This document shows positions 16,921 to 26,851 of a stretch of 64,000 nucleotides of DNA, one piece after another. The stretch spans positions 148,790 through 212,789 of the forward strand of contig NZ_JTDK01000011.1 of assembly GCF_000802305.1 (NCBI RefSeq), read 5' to 3'. The notes under the pieces were generated by a model, which worked only from the letters and a program-made list of their open reading frames with translations, had not been told where the DNA came from and did no database searches. The first letter of the stretch is position 1. Every line of letters begins with the position of its first letter. Position numbers and translations under genes: made by a program. This DNA is from Microbacterium mangrovi. GTDB lineage: Bacteria; Actinomycetota; Actinomycetes; Actinomycetales; Microbacteriaceae.

Positions 16921-18117
16921 ATGGCGGGGGCTGAAGTGCGGGAGCGGCGTCGCGTCGCGATCGTCGACGGCGCCGCCCGCTACGAACTCTCCCTGCCTGC
17001 GGCCGTGACCGTCGGCGACGCGGCCGCGAGCGTCGGCATCCGCCTCGGCGATGCGCGCCACGTGCTGGTGGATGCCCGCGGACGCGAGGTGGAGGCATCC
17101 GCCCTCGTCGACACCGTGCCGGACGGAAGCGTGCTCGCCCTCGTCGACCTCGCCGAGACGCCGATCGCCCGGCCGGTGCCTCGCACCATGAGCGCGGCGC
17201 GGCCGGTCTCGTTCGCCGGATGGATGCTGGCGGCCGTCGGCGTGCTTGCGGTCGTCGGCGCGGTGTCGACCGTGCAGACCTGGCCGGCCGCCACGGCGGA
17301 GCTCGCCTTCTTCATCGCCTTCGCGGTCGCGGCCGTCGTCACCGGTGCCCTCGGGCTGGCGTCGCGCACGCGGCGCGCCGAGCTCGGCGCGGCATCCGTC
17401 ATCCTGATCGGAGCCGCCGTCGTCTGGGGAGGCGCGTTGCTGCTCGGGATGCCGCCCAGCGCCGCCGCCGCGATCACACTCGGAGCCGTTCCGGTCGTGC
17501 TGCGGGCGCTTCCGGCGCTGCTGCTGGACGTTCCCGACGGCATGTTCATCGACTACGCCCGATTCCAGACAACCCGCTGGGGGGTGCGCCAGGCGGAACC
17601 GCCCGAGGTCGGCACGATCAGTGCCACCCGCGCCCACGAGATCGCGGATGCCTCGGCCGGACGGCTGCTCGCGGGCACCGTGCTGCTGAGCGCCCTCGCG
17701 GCGATCGCCGCCCCGATCGCGCTTCCGGGCGTCGCATCGAACGATCCGTTCGTGACGGCCGGCCGGATCGCGCTCGCGTGCGGCAGCATCCTGGCCCTCG
17801 CGCTCGGCGCGCGCCGGGCATCCACCGGCTGGTTGCGCTGGTCGCCGCGGGCGGCTGCCGCGGTGGTGCTCGCCGTGTCGGTGTTCGCCGTGGTGGCTTC
17901 GCTCGGCGGCGTATTGCTGCTCGCAGGAGCCGCGGTGCTGCTCGTCGCGGGGGTCTGCGTCGCCGTGGCGGTCGTTCCGGTCGGCCGCGGGACGACGTCG
18001 CTGGCCTGGTCGCGGTTCGCCGACGTCGTCGAGTGGCTGGCGGTGGTGCTCGTGCTGCCCGCCGGCCTGCTGGCCGCCGATGTGCTCGGAATGCTGCGTG
18101 GGATGATGGCAGGATGA
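16921..18117 (+). CDS. EccD-like T7SS membrane protein (second EccD)
   Basis: 398 aa. The N-terminal 75 residues resemble the ubiquitin-like EccD domain (VAIVDGAARYELSLP, VTVGDAAASVG), followed by about ten hydrophobic helices. It is shorter than, and strongly diverged from, EccD at 4994-6334. ATG 16921 is preferred over 16912 because GGGAGG sits nine bases upstream. The stop overlaps the FHA gene by ATGA and that gene overlaps eccC, so it belongs with the secretion machinery. An EccE-like role is possible but not shown by any motif. Confidence 0.72.
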   Translation: MAGAEVRERRRVAIVDGAARYELSLPAAVTVGDAAASVGIRLGDARHVLVDARGREVEASALVDTVPDGSVLALVDLAETPIARPVPRTMSAARPVSFAGWMLAAVGVLAVVGAVSTVQTWPAATAELAFFIAFAVAAVVTGALGLASRTRRAELGAASVILIGAAVVWGGALLLGMPPSAAAAITLGAVPVVLRALPALLLDVPDGMFIDYARFQTTRWGVRQAEPPEVGTISATRAHEIADASAGRLLAGTVLLSALAAIAAPIALPGVASNDPFVTAGRIALACGSILALALGARRASTGWLRWSPRAAAAVVLAVSVFAVVASLGGVLLLAGAAVLLVAGVCVAVAVVPVGRGTTSLAWSRFADVVEWLAVVLVLPAGLLAADVLGMLRGMMAG

Positions 18118-19520
18118 GCCCGACACCGAACTCCGGCGCCGGATTCGTGCTCTGCGTGCGCTGCGGCCAGCGCCTCGCCGCCGGCACCGTGCGCTGCCTG
18201 TACTGCGGAGCCCCGCAGGATGCCCCCGTCGTGGCGCACGCGGGTGCGGCCGTTCCAGGGTTCGCCGGCTCGGGTGCGCCGATGCCCGCAGATCCGCACG
18301 CACTCGGCGGTCCCGGCAGGCCGCCGCTGCCGGGCCCCGGGAACGGGATGCCGCTCGCGACGGAACCCGCGGCATCCGTCTTCGGCGACGCCTTCGCCGG
18401 GAAGCCCGCCACGACCGGGCGGCGCCTGCTCGCCCTCACGATCGACATCGTGGCCGTGCTCATCGTGGTCGGCATCGTCGGAGTGGCGACGGGCTCGTTC
18501 GTGCTCGCGGCCGTCGTCCTGGCGGAACTGTGGATCGGGCTCTGGGTCGCCCAGGCGCGCACCGGCCTCGGTCTCGGCACGGCCCTGCTGCGCATCCGCG
18601 TGGCCCGGGCGGATGCCCCGTACTCGCCGGGCCTGGGCCGCGCATTCGTGCGTACGGTGATCACCACCGCCGGCGCCCTCGTGTTCTTCGTCGGTGCCTG
18701 GATCGTCGAGGCATCCTCAGCGTGGGATGCCTCGCCCAAGCGCCGGGCGTGGTCCGACCGTGCGGCCGGGACCGTGGTGGTCGCCGTCCCCGCGCGCGGG
18801 GCCGCGCGGCCGGTATCGGTTGCGATCGCCCCGCCGGTCGTGCAGCGGGCGCCGTCACGTGTCGCCGAGCTGGCCTCCGGCCGGTGGACGCCCCCGCCTC
18901 CCGTCCAGCCCGCGGTGCCGGAGCCGGTCGTGCGGCAGCCCGCGGTGCACCCGGCACCGGTGCGGCAGCCCACGGTAGAGCCGCCCGTGCAGAAGCCCCT
19001 AGTATCCGCCTCGTCGCCGGCATCCACCCCCGCCCCTGTGCGCGTCTCTGCCCCGCCCCCTTCGCCCGCCCCGCCGGCACCGGCCGCCCCCATGACCCGC
19101 GGGCAGCTGCGCCGGGAGACGCGGCCGCCGATCGCATCCGTCCCAAACGTCCCCTCCGATCCGGTCCCGACCGAGCCGGCTGACGACGGCGCCCTGCTGC
19201 TCATCCTCGACACGGGGGAGCGCGCCCAGGTGCCGGCCGGGGTATCCGTCGTGCTCGGCCGCAAGCCGGCGTCCGACACCGATCTCGTCGTCACGGTCGC
19301 CGACTCGACGGTCTCGAAGAATCACGCCCGGCTGGAGCACCGGGCCACCGGCGTCTGGGTCACCGACCTCGGCTCGACGAACGGCACGGATCTGCTCGAC
19401 GAGTCCGGCCGCGCCATCGCCATCCCCGCCCGGGTCGCGACGCGGGTCGAAGAAGGGATGCGGGTGCGCATCGGAGACCGCGTGTTCACCGTCAGCCGGC
19501 TGATCGGGTCCGGCGCATGA
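18114..19520 (+). CDS. Zinc-ribbon/RDD/FHA-domain T7SS-associated membrane protein
   Basis: 468 aa. Order: an N-terminal CxxC...CxxC zinc ribbon (CVRCG, CLYCG), an RDD-type region with two or more membrane helices (about 100-205), a long Pro/Ala-rich linker (230-350), and a C-terminal FHA domain (about 365-465) with GRK, S-x-x-H and STNGT motifs. FHA domains bind phosphothreonine, so this protein could link Ser/Thr kinase signalling to secretion. It overlaps both neighbours by ATGA. Confidence 0.85.
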   Translation: MSPTPNSGAGFVLCVRCGQRLAAGTVRCLYCGAPQDAPVVAHAGAAVPGFAGSGAPMPADPHALGGPGRPPLPGPGNGMPLATEPAASVFGDAFAGKPATTGRRLLALTIDIVAVLIVVGIVGVATGSFVLAAVVLAELWIGLWVAQARTGLGLGTALLRIRVARADAPYSPGLGRAFVRTVITTAGALVFFVGAWIVEASSAWDASPKRRAWSDRAAGTVVVAVPARGAARPVSVAIAPPVVQRAPSRVAELASGRWTPPPPVQPAVPEPVVRQPAVHPAPVRQPTVEPPVQKPLVSASSPASTPAPVRVSAPPPSPAPPAPAAPMTRGQLRRETRPPIASVPNVPSDPVPTEPADDGALLLILDTGERAQVPAGVSVVLGRKPASDTDLVVTVADSTVSKNHARLEHRATGVWVTDLGSTNGTDLLDESGRAIAIPARVATRVEEGMRVRIGDRVFTVSRLIGSGA

Positions 19521-22500
19521 GTCCCACGCCGCCGACCGGCCCCCGGCTCGCCCCGCCGCGCCTTCCCGCCGGCAAGGTCACCGTGCAGCCGCCTCCGGAG
19601 CTGGTGCCCAGCGACGGCTCGGGCGGCATCCTGACCTCCCTCCTGCCCCTCATCGGCAGCATCGGGGCGATCGTGATGATCACCGTCACCAACGCCGGCC
19701 CCACCGGCTGGATCACGGGCGGGATGTTCCTCCTCTCGTCGCTCGGCTTCGTCGCCGTCAACGGCTGGCGGCAGCGGTCCCAGCGCACGGCGCAGGTGCT
19801 CGGCAACCGGCGCGAGTACCTTGCCTACCTCGGTGAGCTGCGCGAGACGGTGCGCACCGCCGCGCGCCAGCAGCGCCGGCACGGCAACTGGATCAACCCG
19901 GCCCCGTCCACGCTCCCGTTCCTCGCGGAGGACCGCACCCGGGTCTGGGAGCGGGGCTCCGACGACCCCGACTTCCTGCGGGTGCGGGTGGGCACGAGCG
20001 ACCAGGCGCTGTGCATCGCGCTCGAGGCCCCCGAGCTGCCGCCGCTCGCCCAGCTCGACCCGGTTGCGGCATCCGCCGCGCATCGGTTCATGCTCACTCA
20101 CGAGACCCAGCCCGATCTTCCCGCGTCGGTCGTGCTGTCCGACCACGGGCGCATCGAGGTCACCGGGGCGGACGAGGATGCCGTGCGCTCCCTCGCCCGG
20201 GCGATCGTCGTCGGCGCGGCCACTCTGCAGCGCCCCGACGACCTGCAGATCGTCGTGCTCGCCGGTGCCGCGCAGCTGCCGCAGTGGGAATGGGCGAAGT
20301 GGCTGCCGCACGTGCAGTCGACCGTCGCCTCCGACCGGCTCGGTCCGGCGCGGATGATCGGATCGTCGCTCGCCGACCTCGAGGACATGCTGCCCGCCGA
20401 CCTGCGGGAGCGCCCGCGGTTCGGGCGCGGCGCCCCGCGGCAGTCGCCCCACGTGCTCATCGTCGTCGACGGGGTGCGGCTGCCGTTCGGCGACCCGATC
20501 GTCGGCGGCGAGGGGATGCAGGGCGTCACTGTGCTCGAGCTCCCCGAGCGCTGGGGCGAACTCGACGGGCCCTCGACGCTGCGCATCGCGCTCGGCGACC
20601 GTGCCGCGGCATCCGGACTCGTGGCCTCCGCTCCCGCGACGGCCGAGCTCGTGCAGCTCGGCCGGGCGAGCGAGACGATCACCCCCGACGCCGTCTCGAT
20701 CGTCGAGGCCGAGGCGACCGCCCGGCGCCTCCTCCCGCTGCACACCGGCAGCGTCGGAGACCGCGGGGATGCCGCCTCCGGGCAGCGAGAACTCGTCGAC
20801 CTCCTCGGTCTTCCCGACGTGCGCGACATCGATTTCGACCGGGCGTGGAGCGGACGCCTCGAACGGGACCGGCTCCGGGTGCCGATCGGGCAGGACACCA
20901 CCGGCGCCCCGCTCGTGCTCGATCTCAAGGAGGCCGCGCAGCTGGGCTCGGGTCCGCACGGCGTGCTCATCGGTGCGACGGGCTCGGGCAAGTCCGAGGT
21001 GCTGCGCACGCTCGTCCTCGCCCTGGCGCTGACCCACTCGCCCGAGCAGCTCAACTTCGTGCTCGTCGACTTCAAGGGCGGCGCGACGTTCGCCGGGATG
21101 GCGGGGATGCCGCACGTGTCGGCCGTCATCACCAATCTCGGCAGCGAACTCGCCCTCGTCGACCGCTTCCAGGATGCCCTGCAGGGCGAGATCGTGCGGC
21201 GGCAGGAGCTGCTGCGCGCCGCGGGGAACTTCGCGAACGTGTCCGACTACGAGAAGGCGCGCAGGAACGGCCGCCCCGACCTCGAACCGCTCCCGGCGCT
21301 GCTGATCGTCGCGGACGAGTTCTCCGAGCTGCTCGCCGCCAAGCCCGAGTTTGTGGAGAGCTTCGTGAACATCGGCCGCGTGGGCCGGTCCCTCCAGGTG
21401 CATCTGCTGCTGGCATCCCAGCGGCTGGAAGAGGGCAAGCTGCGCGGGCTCGACACCTATCTGTCGTATCGGATCGGACTCCGCACCTTCTCGGCCGCGG
21501 AGTCCCGCACCGTGCTCGGCGTGCCCGACGCGTACACGCTGCCGCAGGAGCCCGGCGTCGGGTTCCTCAAGGCCGACACCGAGAACCTGGTGCAGTTCCG
21601 CGCGGCGTACGTGTCCGGTCCGCCGAGGGCACGGGCGACGGCCTCGGCCGCCGGCGCGGAGGCGGAGGATGCCGCGGACGTCGCCCTGTTCACGGCGGCC
21701 GCCCAGCGGTCTCCCGAGACCATCGCACCGGCACGCGCCGCCGCACCGGCGCCGGAGCCGAAGGACCGACGCTCGACGTTCGAGATCGCCGTCGAGCGGA
21801 TGGCGGGTCGCGGGCCCGCCGCCCACCCGGTGTGGCTGCCGCCGCTGCGGGATGCCGCCTCCCTGGATCAGCTCATGCCCGACCTCGTCGTCGACCCGCG
21901 GCTGGGTCTCACCTCGCCCGGCTGGCGAGCGGCGGGCGCCCTCACCGTGCCGATCGGCATCGTGGACGTGCCGCTGGAGCAGCGGCGCGAGCACCTGACC
22001 GTCTCGCTGGGCGGCGCCGCCGGGCACGTCGCGATCGTCGGCGGCCCGCTCAGCGGCAAGTCGACGCTCGCCCGCACCCTGGTTGCGGCGCTGGCGCTGG
22101 TGGGAACGCCGCTGGAACAGCAGTTCTTCGTGCTCGACTTCGGCGGCGGAACCTTCGCCGGCCTGCAGCGGCATCCGCACGTCGCCGGCGTCGCGATGCG
22201 CACCGACGACGAGGCCGTGCGCCGCACCGTCGCGCAGGTCGAGGCGGTCATCGACGCCCGCGAGCAGTACTTCCGCCGGCACGGCATCGACTCGATCGAC
22301 ACGTACCGCGCCCGTCGGGCGCAGAGCGCGGCGGACGACGGCTACGGCGACGTGTTCCTGGTCGTCGACGGGTGGGCGACGCTGCGCACCGAATACGAAG
22401 CGCTGGAGAACCGCATCCAGGCGATCGCCGCGCGCGGGCTCAGCTTCGGCGTCCACGTGATCATCACCGCGAACCGGTGGCTGGAGATCCGCGCCAACCT

Positions 22501-23506
22501 CAAGGACCTCATCCAGACGCGGCTCGAGCTCCGGCTCGGCGACCCGTCCGACTCCGAGATCGATCGCAAGCAGGCCGCGAACGTCCCGATCGGCGCGCCC
22601 GGGCGCGGGCTCAGTGCGCGGCGGCTGCAGATGCTCACGGCGCTTCCGCGCATCGACGGATCGGGCGATCCCGCGACCCTGGCCGACGCGGTGGACGACC
22701 TGACCGCGCGCGTCGCCGCCGCCTGGCCGGGTCCCGCCGGACCCGAGCTGCGCCTGCTGCCCGGGCTCATCACCCTCGACGAGGTGCGTGCGCTCGCCCC
22801 CGAGTCGCCGCGCCTGCTGCTCGGCATCGAGGAGGCGCACCTCGGCGCGTTCGGCGTCGACCTGCGCCAGGAGCCGCACCTCTACCTGTACGGCGACGCG
22901 GGCACCGGCAAGTCGTCGTTCCTGCGCGGCGTCGTGCGCGAGATCACGCGGCTCTACCCGCCGGATGCCGCCAAGATCTTCGTCGTCGACTACCGCCGGG
23001 CGCTGCTCGGCGACATCGCGCAGGACTACCTGGGGGCGTACCTGAGCGGGCACGAGCAGGCGACCGGCGGCCTCACGGAGCTCGCCGCCTTCTTCGGCGG
23101 CCGCATCCCCGGGCCCGACGTCACGCCCGCGCAGCTCCGGCAGCGCAGCTGGTGGAAGGGGGCGGAAGGATTCGTGCTCGTCGACGACTACGACCTCGTC
23201 GCCACCAGCCAGGGCAATCCGGTGGCGGTGCTGCAGCCGCTGCTCGCGCAGGCATCCGACCTCGGGCTCCACGTCATCCTCACCCGGCGCGCCGGGGGCG
23301 CCAGCCGGGCAGCGTACGACCCGATCATCCAGCGCTTCACCGACCTGGGGGTCACCGGCATCCTGCTCGGCGGCAACCCCGAGGAGGGCGCGCTGATCGG
23401 CCGGGTCAAGCCGGTGCCGTCCGCTCCCGGCCGGGCGCAGATCGTCAGCCGCGAGAGCGGGCTCGTCGCCGCGCAGCTCGCGTTCAGTCCGCCCAGCGAG
23501 GGCTGA
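19517..23506 (+). CDS. eccC: T7SS motor ATPase EccC (three FtsK/SpoIIIE domains)
   Basis: 1329 aa, full length and fused (EccCa plus EccCb). Two membrane helices lie near 38-80. Three ATPase domains follow, with Walker A motifs GATGSGKS (from 486), GGPLSGKST (842) and GDAGTGKSS (1126), and Walker B-like LVDFKGG, VLDFGGG and VVDYRRA. EccC recognises WXG100 signals and powers export. It overlaps the FHA gene by ATGA and closes the operon; the next gene converges from 13 bp away. Confidence 0.97.
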   Translation: MSPTPPTGPRLAPPRLPAGKVTVQPPPELVPSDGSGGILTSLLPLIGSIGAIVMITVTNAGPTGWITGGMFLLSSLGFVAVNGWRQRSQRTAQVLGNRREYLAYLGELRETVRTAARQQRRHGNWINPAPSTLPFLAEDRTRVWERGSDDPDFLRVRVGTSDQALCIALEAPELPPLAQLDPVAASAAHRFMLTHETQPDLPASVVLSDHGRIEVTGADEDAVRSLARAIVVGAATLQRPDDLQIVVLAGAAQLPQWEWAKWLPHVQSTVASDRLGPARMIGSSLADLEDMLPADLRERPRFGRGAPRQSPHVLIVVDGVRLPFGDPIVGGEGMQGVTVLELPERWGELDGPSTLRIALGDRAAASGLVASAPATAELVQLGRASETITPDAVSIVEAEATARRLLPLHTGSVGDRGDAASGQRELVDLLGLPDVRDIDFDRAWSGRLERDRLRVPIGQDTTGAPLVLDLKEAAQLGSGPHGVLIGATGSGKSEVLRTLVLALALTHSPEQLNFVLVDFKGGATFAGMAGMPHVSAVITNLGSELALVDRFQDALQGEIVRRQELLRAAGNFANVSDYEKARRNGRPDLEPLPALLIVADEFSELLAAKPEFVESFVNIGRVGRSLQVHLLLASQRLEEGKLRGLDTYLSYRIGLRTFSAAESRTVLGVPDAYTLPQEPGVGFLKADTENLVQFRAAYVSGPPRARATASAAGAEAEDAADVALFTAAAQRSPETIAPARAAAPAPEPKDRRSTFEIAVERMAGRGPAAHPVWLPPLRDAASLDQLMPDLVVDPRLGLTSPGWRAAGALTVPIGIVDVPLEQRREHLTVSLGGAAGHVAIVGGPLSGKSTLARTLVAALALVGTPLEQQFFVLDFGGGTFAGLQRHPHVAGVAMRTDDEAVRRTVAQVEAVIDAREQYFRRHGIDSIDTYRARRAQSAADDGYGDVFLVVDGWATLRTEYEALENRIQAIAARGLSFGVHVIITANRWLEIRANLKDLIQTRLELRLGDPSDSEIDRKQAANVPIGAPGRGLSARRLQMLTALPRIDGSGDPATLADAVDDLTARVAAAWPGPAGPELRLLPGLITLDEVRALAPESPRLLLGIEEAHLGAFGVDLRQEPHLYLYGDAGTGKSSFLRGVVREITRLYPPDAAKIFVVDYRRALLGDIAQDYLGAYLSGHEQATGGLTELAAFFGGRIPGPDVTPAQLRQRSWWKGAEGFVLVDDYDLVATSQGNPVAVLQPLLAQASDLGLHVILTRRAGGASRAAYDPIIQRFTDLGVTGILLGGNPEEGALIGRVKPVPSAPGRAQIVSRESGLVAAQLAFSPPSEG

Positions 23507-23519
23507 GCGCGCCGCCCCG

Positions 23520-23969
23520 TTACGCGGAGGCCCCGGCGCCGTGCGTCGCGCTCTGAGCGGCGTCGGAGAGGTGCCGCTCGCCGTGGTCGAGGACCTTCAC
23601 CACGATGCCGCGGCCGCGCAGGGCCGACAGCGTGCGGGTCTCTTCGTCGCGATCCCGGCCCAGGGCGTGCACGGATGCCACCACCACGACGTCGCCGCGG
23701 GCCAGGGTGCCGAACAGGCGCACGAGGCGCTGCTCCCAGGTCTCGAGCGTCTCCGGGGCCGGATGCCGGAACCCCTCGATCGGAACGCCGAAGGCGGCGA
23801 GGTCGTCGCGCTGCATCTTGATGGGCGGCATGTCGTCGCGGGCCACGACGATGCCCACCAGCCGCGCGCCCGCCGGTCGCGCCAGCCACCAGTGACGGTC
23901 GCGCTGCAGCTCGACGAAGCACTCGGGGCATTCGGCGGCAGCGTGGGCCACGGCATCCTGGTCGGTCAT
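23520..23969 (-). CDS. Resolvase-like (serine recombinase N-terminal-like) protein, probably inactive
   Basis: 149 aa. After a short C-x-x-C segment (CPECF) the body resembles a serine recombinase catalytic domain: LVGIVVARDD, then LARGDVVVVASVHALGRDRDEETRTLSALRGRG cut here into its key parts (GDVVVV, HALGRDRDEE, LRGRGI). The YxRxS serine is missing (VVARDDM) and there is no DNA-binding domain. It may be a domesticated regulator or a remnant. It ends just after eccC on the other strand. Confidence 0.55.
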   Translation of the reverse strand: MTDQDAVAHAAAECPECFVELQRDRHWWLARPAGARLVGIVVARDDMPPIKMQRDDLAAFGVPIEGFRHPAPETLETWEQRLVRLFGTLARGDVVVVASVHALGRDRDEETRTLSALRGRGIVVKVLDHGERHLSDAAQSATHGAGASA

Positions 23970-24058
23970 CCGACCATTCTCGCAGTCTTCGGCCCCTCCC
24001 GTATCACCGGATCCGTCTCGATTTCCTGCGATGTCGCCGAAAGACGGAACCGCGCGGG

Positions 24059-25789
24059 CTACTCCTCGCCCATCCGCACCTGCAGGCTCAGCTGTTCGGC
24101 GTCGAGCTCGTTCAGGGCGCGGCGGAGTTCGGCGCTGGAGTACTGGCCGCCGGCGGCGAGCTTGGTGAGCTCCTTGCGCTGCGCGGCGATCACCGCGAGC
24201 CGCAGCTCGCCGATGGTGTGCATCATCGACCCGTCGTCGTCCTCGGCCCGTACCTGCACGCGCTTCTGCATGCGGGAGAGGATGTCGGACGGAAACGGGT
24301 TGCCGGCGCGGTCCACGAGACCGGGATCGCCGAGGGCCGCCTGCCCGGCATCCCACAGCTGGGAGACGAGCCGCAGGTGCTCCTCGTCGTCGTCCTCGGC
24401 GTCGCCGGCATCCATCCGGAGCCTGCGGACGAGCCAGGGCAGGGTGAACCCCTGCAGCATGAGGCTCACCACCGCCACCAGGAAAGCGATGAAGACGAGC
24501 GGGGCCCGGTGCTGGTGGGTCTGATCGTCGGTGAGGGTCTGCGCAGCGGCGAGGGTGACGGCACCGCGCATGCCCGCCCACACGATGATCGTGCCGTGCT
24601 TCCACCCGAGCCGGGTCGACTGGTAGTAGTCGATGTCGTTGAGGGCGCGCGTCACGCGCGACTGCCAGTTGCGCGCCCGGCGCTGCTGATGCTCCGGGTT
24701 CTTCGGTGCACCGTTGCGGGCAGGCAGCTCGAGTTCGCCCGCGGCGACCCGGTCGATCCGGTGACTGAGCCGTTCGAAGGCGGCGCGGTTCATCCGATCC
24801 GCGCGCCTGCCCTGCCGCCACACCAGCCAGGACACGTACCCGGTGCGCGTCGCGAGGATGATGACCAGGGCCACCATCGCCACCCAGATCGGCGTCCACA
24901 GGTCTTCGTTCGCTTTGAGGTTCGCGGAGACGATGTCCTTCAGCTCGAGGCCCATCAGCAGGAAGATGGCCCCCTCGAGCACGAGCTCGACGGTGCGCCA
25001 GGTCAGCCGGTCGCTGAGGCGCTGCTCGGGGGTGAACAAGACCGGTGCGCCCTGCCCGGCGACGATGCCGGCCACGACGGCGGCCACCAGGCCGGACCCC
25101 TCCAGCGCCTCCGTGGGCAGGTACGCCAGGAACGGGACGGTGAACCCGATCGCGGTGCTCGCCGCCGAATTGCGCACCACTCCGCGCAGCATCACGAGGA
25201 GGCGACCGACGACTGCGCCGATGACGACGGCGATGAGGATGCCCCAGGCGAACGCGCCGAGCGCGCCCCAGGGCGAGAAGCTGCCGGCGATCGCCACGAT
25301 CGCGGTGCGCAGCAGCACGAGGGCGGTGGCGTCGTTGAGCAGGCTCTCGCCCTCGAGCATCGTGATGACGCGGGGTGCGATGCCCAGGCGCTTCGCGATC
25401 GAGGTGGCCACGGCATCCGTCGGCGACACGATGGCGCCGAGCGCGATTCCGAGGGGCAGACCCACCGACGGGATCGCCAGCCAGAAGAAGACCCCCAGCA
25501 GCAGCGAGCTGATCAGCACGAGAAGCACCGACAGTCCGCCGATCGCGCGGAGGTCGCGGCGGAACTCGATCGCCGGCAGGTTCACCGCCGACGAGTAGAG
25601 CAGCGGGGGCAGGACGCCGGCGAGGATCCACTCCGGCTTGATCTCCGGCACCTGCACGAACGGCATCAGCCCGACGATCGCGCCGAGAGCGACGAGCAGC
25701 AGCGGCCCGGCCACGCCGAGTCGCTGCGACCACGCGGTCACGACCGCGATCGCGATGACGGCGATCAGGACGATGAACAGGACGGGCAT
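24059..25789 (-). CDS. Na+/H+ antiporter, CPA1 family
   Basis: 576 aa with about twelve membrane helices, then a soluble C-terminal region. Diagnostic motifs are SPTDAVATS and EGESLLNDATALV, the ion-binding helices of NhaP/NHE-type exchangers. Expected to extrude Na+ (or K+) in exchange for H+. It starts four bases after the mdh stop, so the two are probably one transcript. Confidence 0.9.
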   Translation of the reverse strand: MPVLFIVLIAVIAIAVVTAWSQRLGVAGPLLLVALGAIVGLMPFVQVPEIKPEWILAGVLPPLLYSSAVNLPAIEFRRDLRAIGGLSVLLVLISSLLLGVFFWLAIPSVGLPLGIALGAIVSPTDAVATSIAKRLGIAPRVITMLEGESLLNDATALVLLRTAIVAIAGSFSPWGALGAFAWGILIAVVIGAVVGRLLVMLRGVVRNSAASTAIGFTVPFLAYLPTEALEGSGLVAAVVAGIVAGQGAPVLFTPEQRLSDRLTWRTVELVLEGAIFLLMGLELKDIVSANLKANEDLWTPIWVAMVALVIILATRTGYVSWLVWRQGRRADRMNRAAFERLSHRIDRVAAGELELPARNGAPKNPEHQQRRARNWQSRVTRALNDIDYYQSTRLGWKHGTIIVWAGMRGAVTLAAAQTLTDDQTHQHRAPLVFIAFLVAVVSLMLQGFTLPWLVRRLRMDAGDAEDDDEEHLRLVSQLWDAGQAALGDPGLVDRAGNPFPSDILSRMQKRVQVRAEDDDGSMMHTIGELRLAVIAAQRKELTKLAAGGQYSSAELRRALNELDAEQLSLQVRMGEE

Positions 25790-25793
25790 GGCG

Positions 25794-26807
25794 TCAGATG
25801 AGGCCGAGGCTGTGCACCGCTTCGCGCTCGGCGACGAGCTCCGCGACCGACACGTCGATGCGGTAGCGGGCCCGGGCATCCAGCGCGAGCCCCTCCACGA
25901 TGCGATAGCCGGACCCGTCGGAGGTGACCGGGAAGGACGACACGAGGCCCTCGGGCACGCCGTACTCGCCGTGCGAGACGACGCCGGCCGACACCCAGCC
26001 GGCCGCCGGGTCGCGGCCGAGCACCCAGTCCCGCGTGTGGTCGATGGCGGCGGAGGCCGCGGATGCCACCGAGGACGACCCGCGCACCTCGATGATCTCG
26101 GCTCCGCGCTTGGCGACCCGTGGCACGAACTCGTCGTCGAGCCAGGCCAGAGCTGTGTCGTAGCCGGCCATGCGCTCGGTGAGCATCGGCATGACCGGGC
26201 GCCCCGAGACGGTGGCGTGCGCGACGTCCGCGAACTGCGATGCGGAGTGATTGCCCCAGATGATCGGATTGCGCACCGCGCCCGCTCCGACGTCGAAGGT
26301 CGCGGCGAGCTGGCCGATCGCCCGGTTGTGGTCGAGACGGCTCATCGAGGTGAAGCGGTCGTCGGGTAGGTCGGGGGCGGATGCCCGGGCGATGAGCGCG
26401 TTGGTGTTGGCCGGGTTGCCGACGACGACCACCCGCACGTCGGATGCCGCGTGCTCCTGGATCGCCGCGCCCTGCGGGCCGAAGATCCCGGCGTTGGCGG
26501 CGAGCAGGTCGGACCGCTCCATGCCGGCCGTGCGCGGCCGGGCGCCGACGAGCAGGGCGATGTTCGCGCCGGCGAAGGCCTGCGCCGGGTCCGCGGTGAC
26601 CTCGACGCCGGCGAGCGTCGGGAAGGCGGCATCCTGAAGTTCGAGCGCCGCGCCCTCGGCGGACCGCACCCCCTGCGGGATCTCGAGCAGCCGCAGCTTC
26701 ACCGGGCGATCGGGTCCGAGCATGTCGCCGGCCGCGATGCGGAACAGCAGGGCGTACCCGATCTGCCCTCCCGCCCCGGTGATGGTCACAGTCGTCGCAG
26801 CATCCAT
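25794..26807 (-). CDS. mdh: NAD-dependent malate dehydrogenase
   Basis: 337 aa, normal length. N-terminal nucleotide fold ([11 protein letters not shown]), substrate arginines ([11 protein letters not shown]), VGNPANTNA, the catalytic Asp/His region (RLDHNRA and WGNHSASQ). Interconverts malate and oxaloacetate in the TCA cycle. TAGGCT lies six bases before the ATG with no Shine-Dalgarno, suggesting a leaderless mRNA. Confidence 0.96.
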   Translation of the reverse strand: MDAATTVTITGAGGQIGYALLFRIAAGDMLGPDRPVKLRLLEIPQGVRSAEGAALELQDAAFPTLAGVEVTADPAQAFAGANIALLVGARPRTAGMERSDLLAANAGIFGPQGAAIQEHAASDVRVVVVGNPANTNALIARASAPDLPDDRFTSMSRLDHNRAIGQLAATFDVGAGAVRNPIIWGNHSASQFADVAHATVSGRPVMPMLTERMAGYDTALAWLDDEFVPRVAKRGAEIIEVRGSSSVASAASAAIDHTRDWVLGRDPAAGWVSAGVVSHGEYGVPEGLVSSFPVTSDGSGYRIVEGLALDARARYRIDVSVAELVAEREAVHSLGLI

Positions 26808-26851
26808 GCCCTGAGCCTACTCAGCGGGGTGGTGCCGGCCGAGGGTGCCGC

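Noticed and set aside
18114..19520. EccE for the FHA/RDD protein
   Set aside because: It has a zinc ribbon, RDD and FHA domains, none of which belongs to EccE.
19322..23272. 1316-codon open frame on the minus strand opposite eccC (and a long plus-frame at 20011-23556)
   Set aside because: Composition is Arg/Gly/Asp-rich shadow coding with no domains; eccC has clear motifs throughout and overlaps its operon partners.
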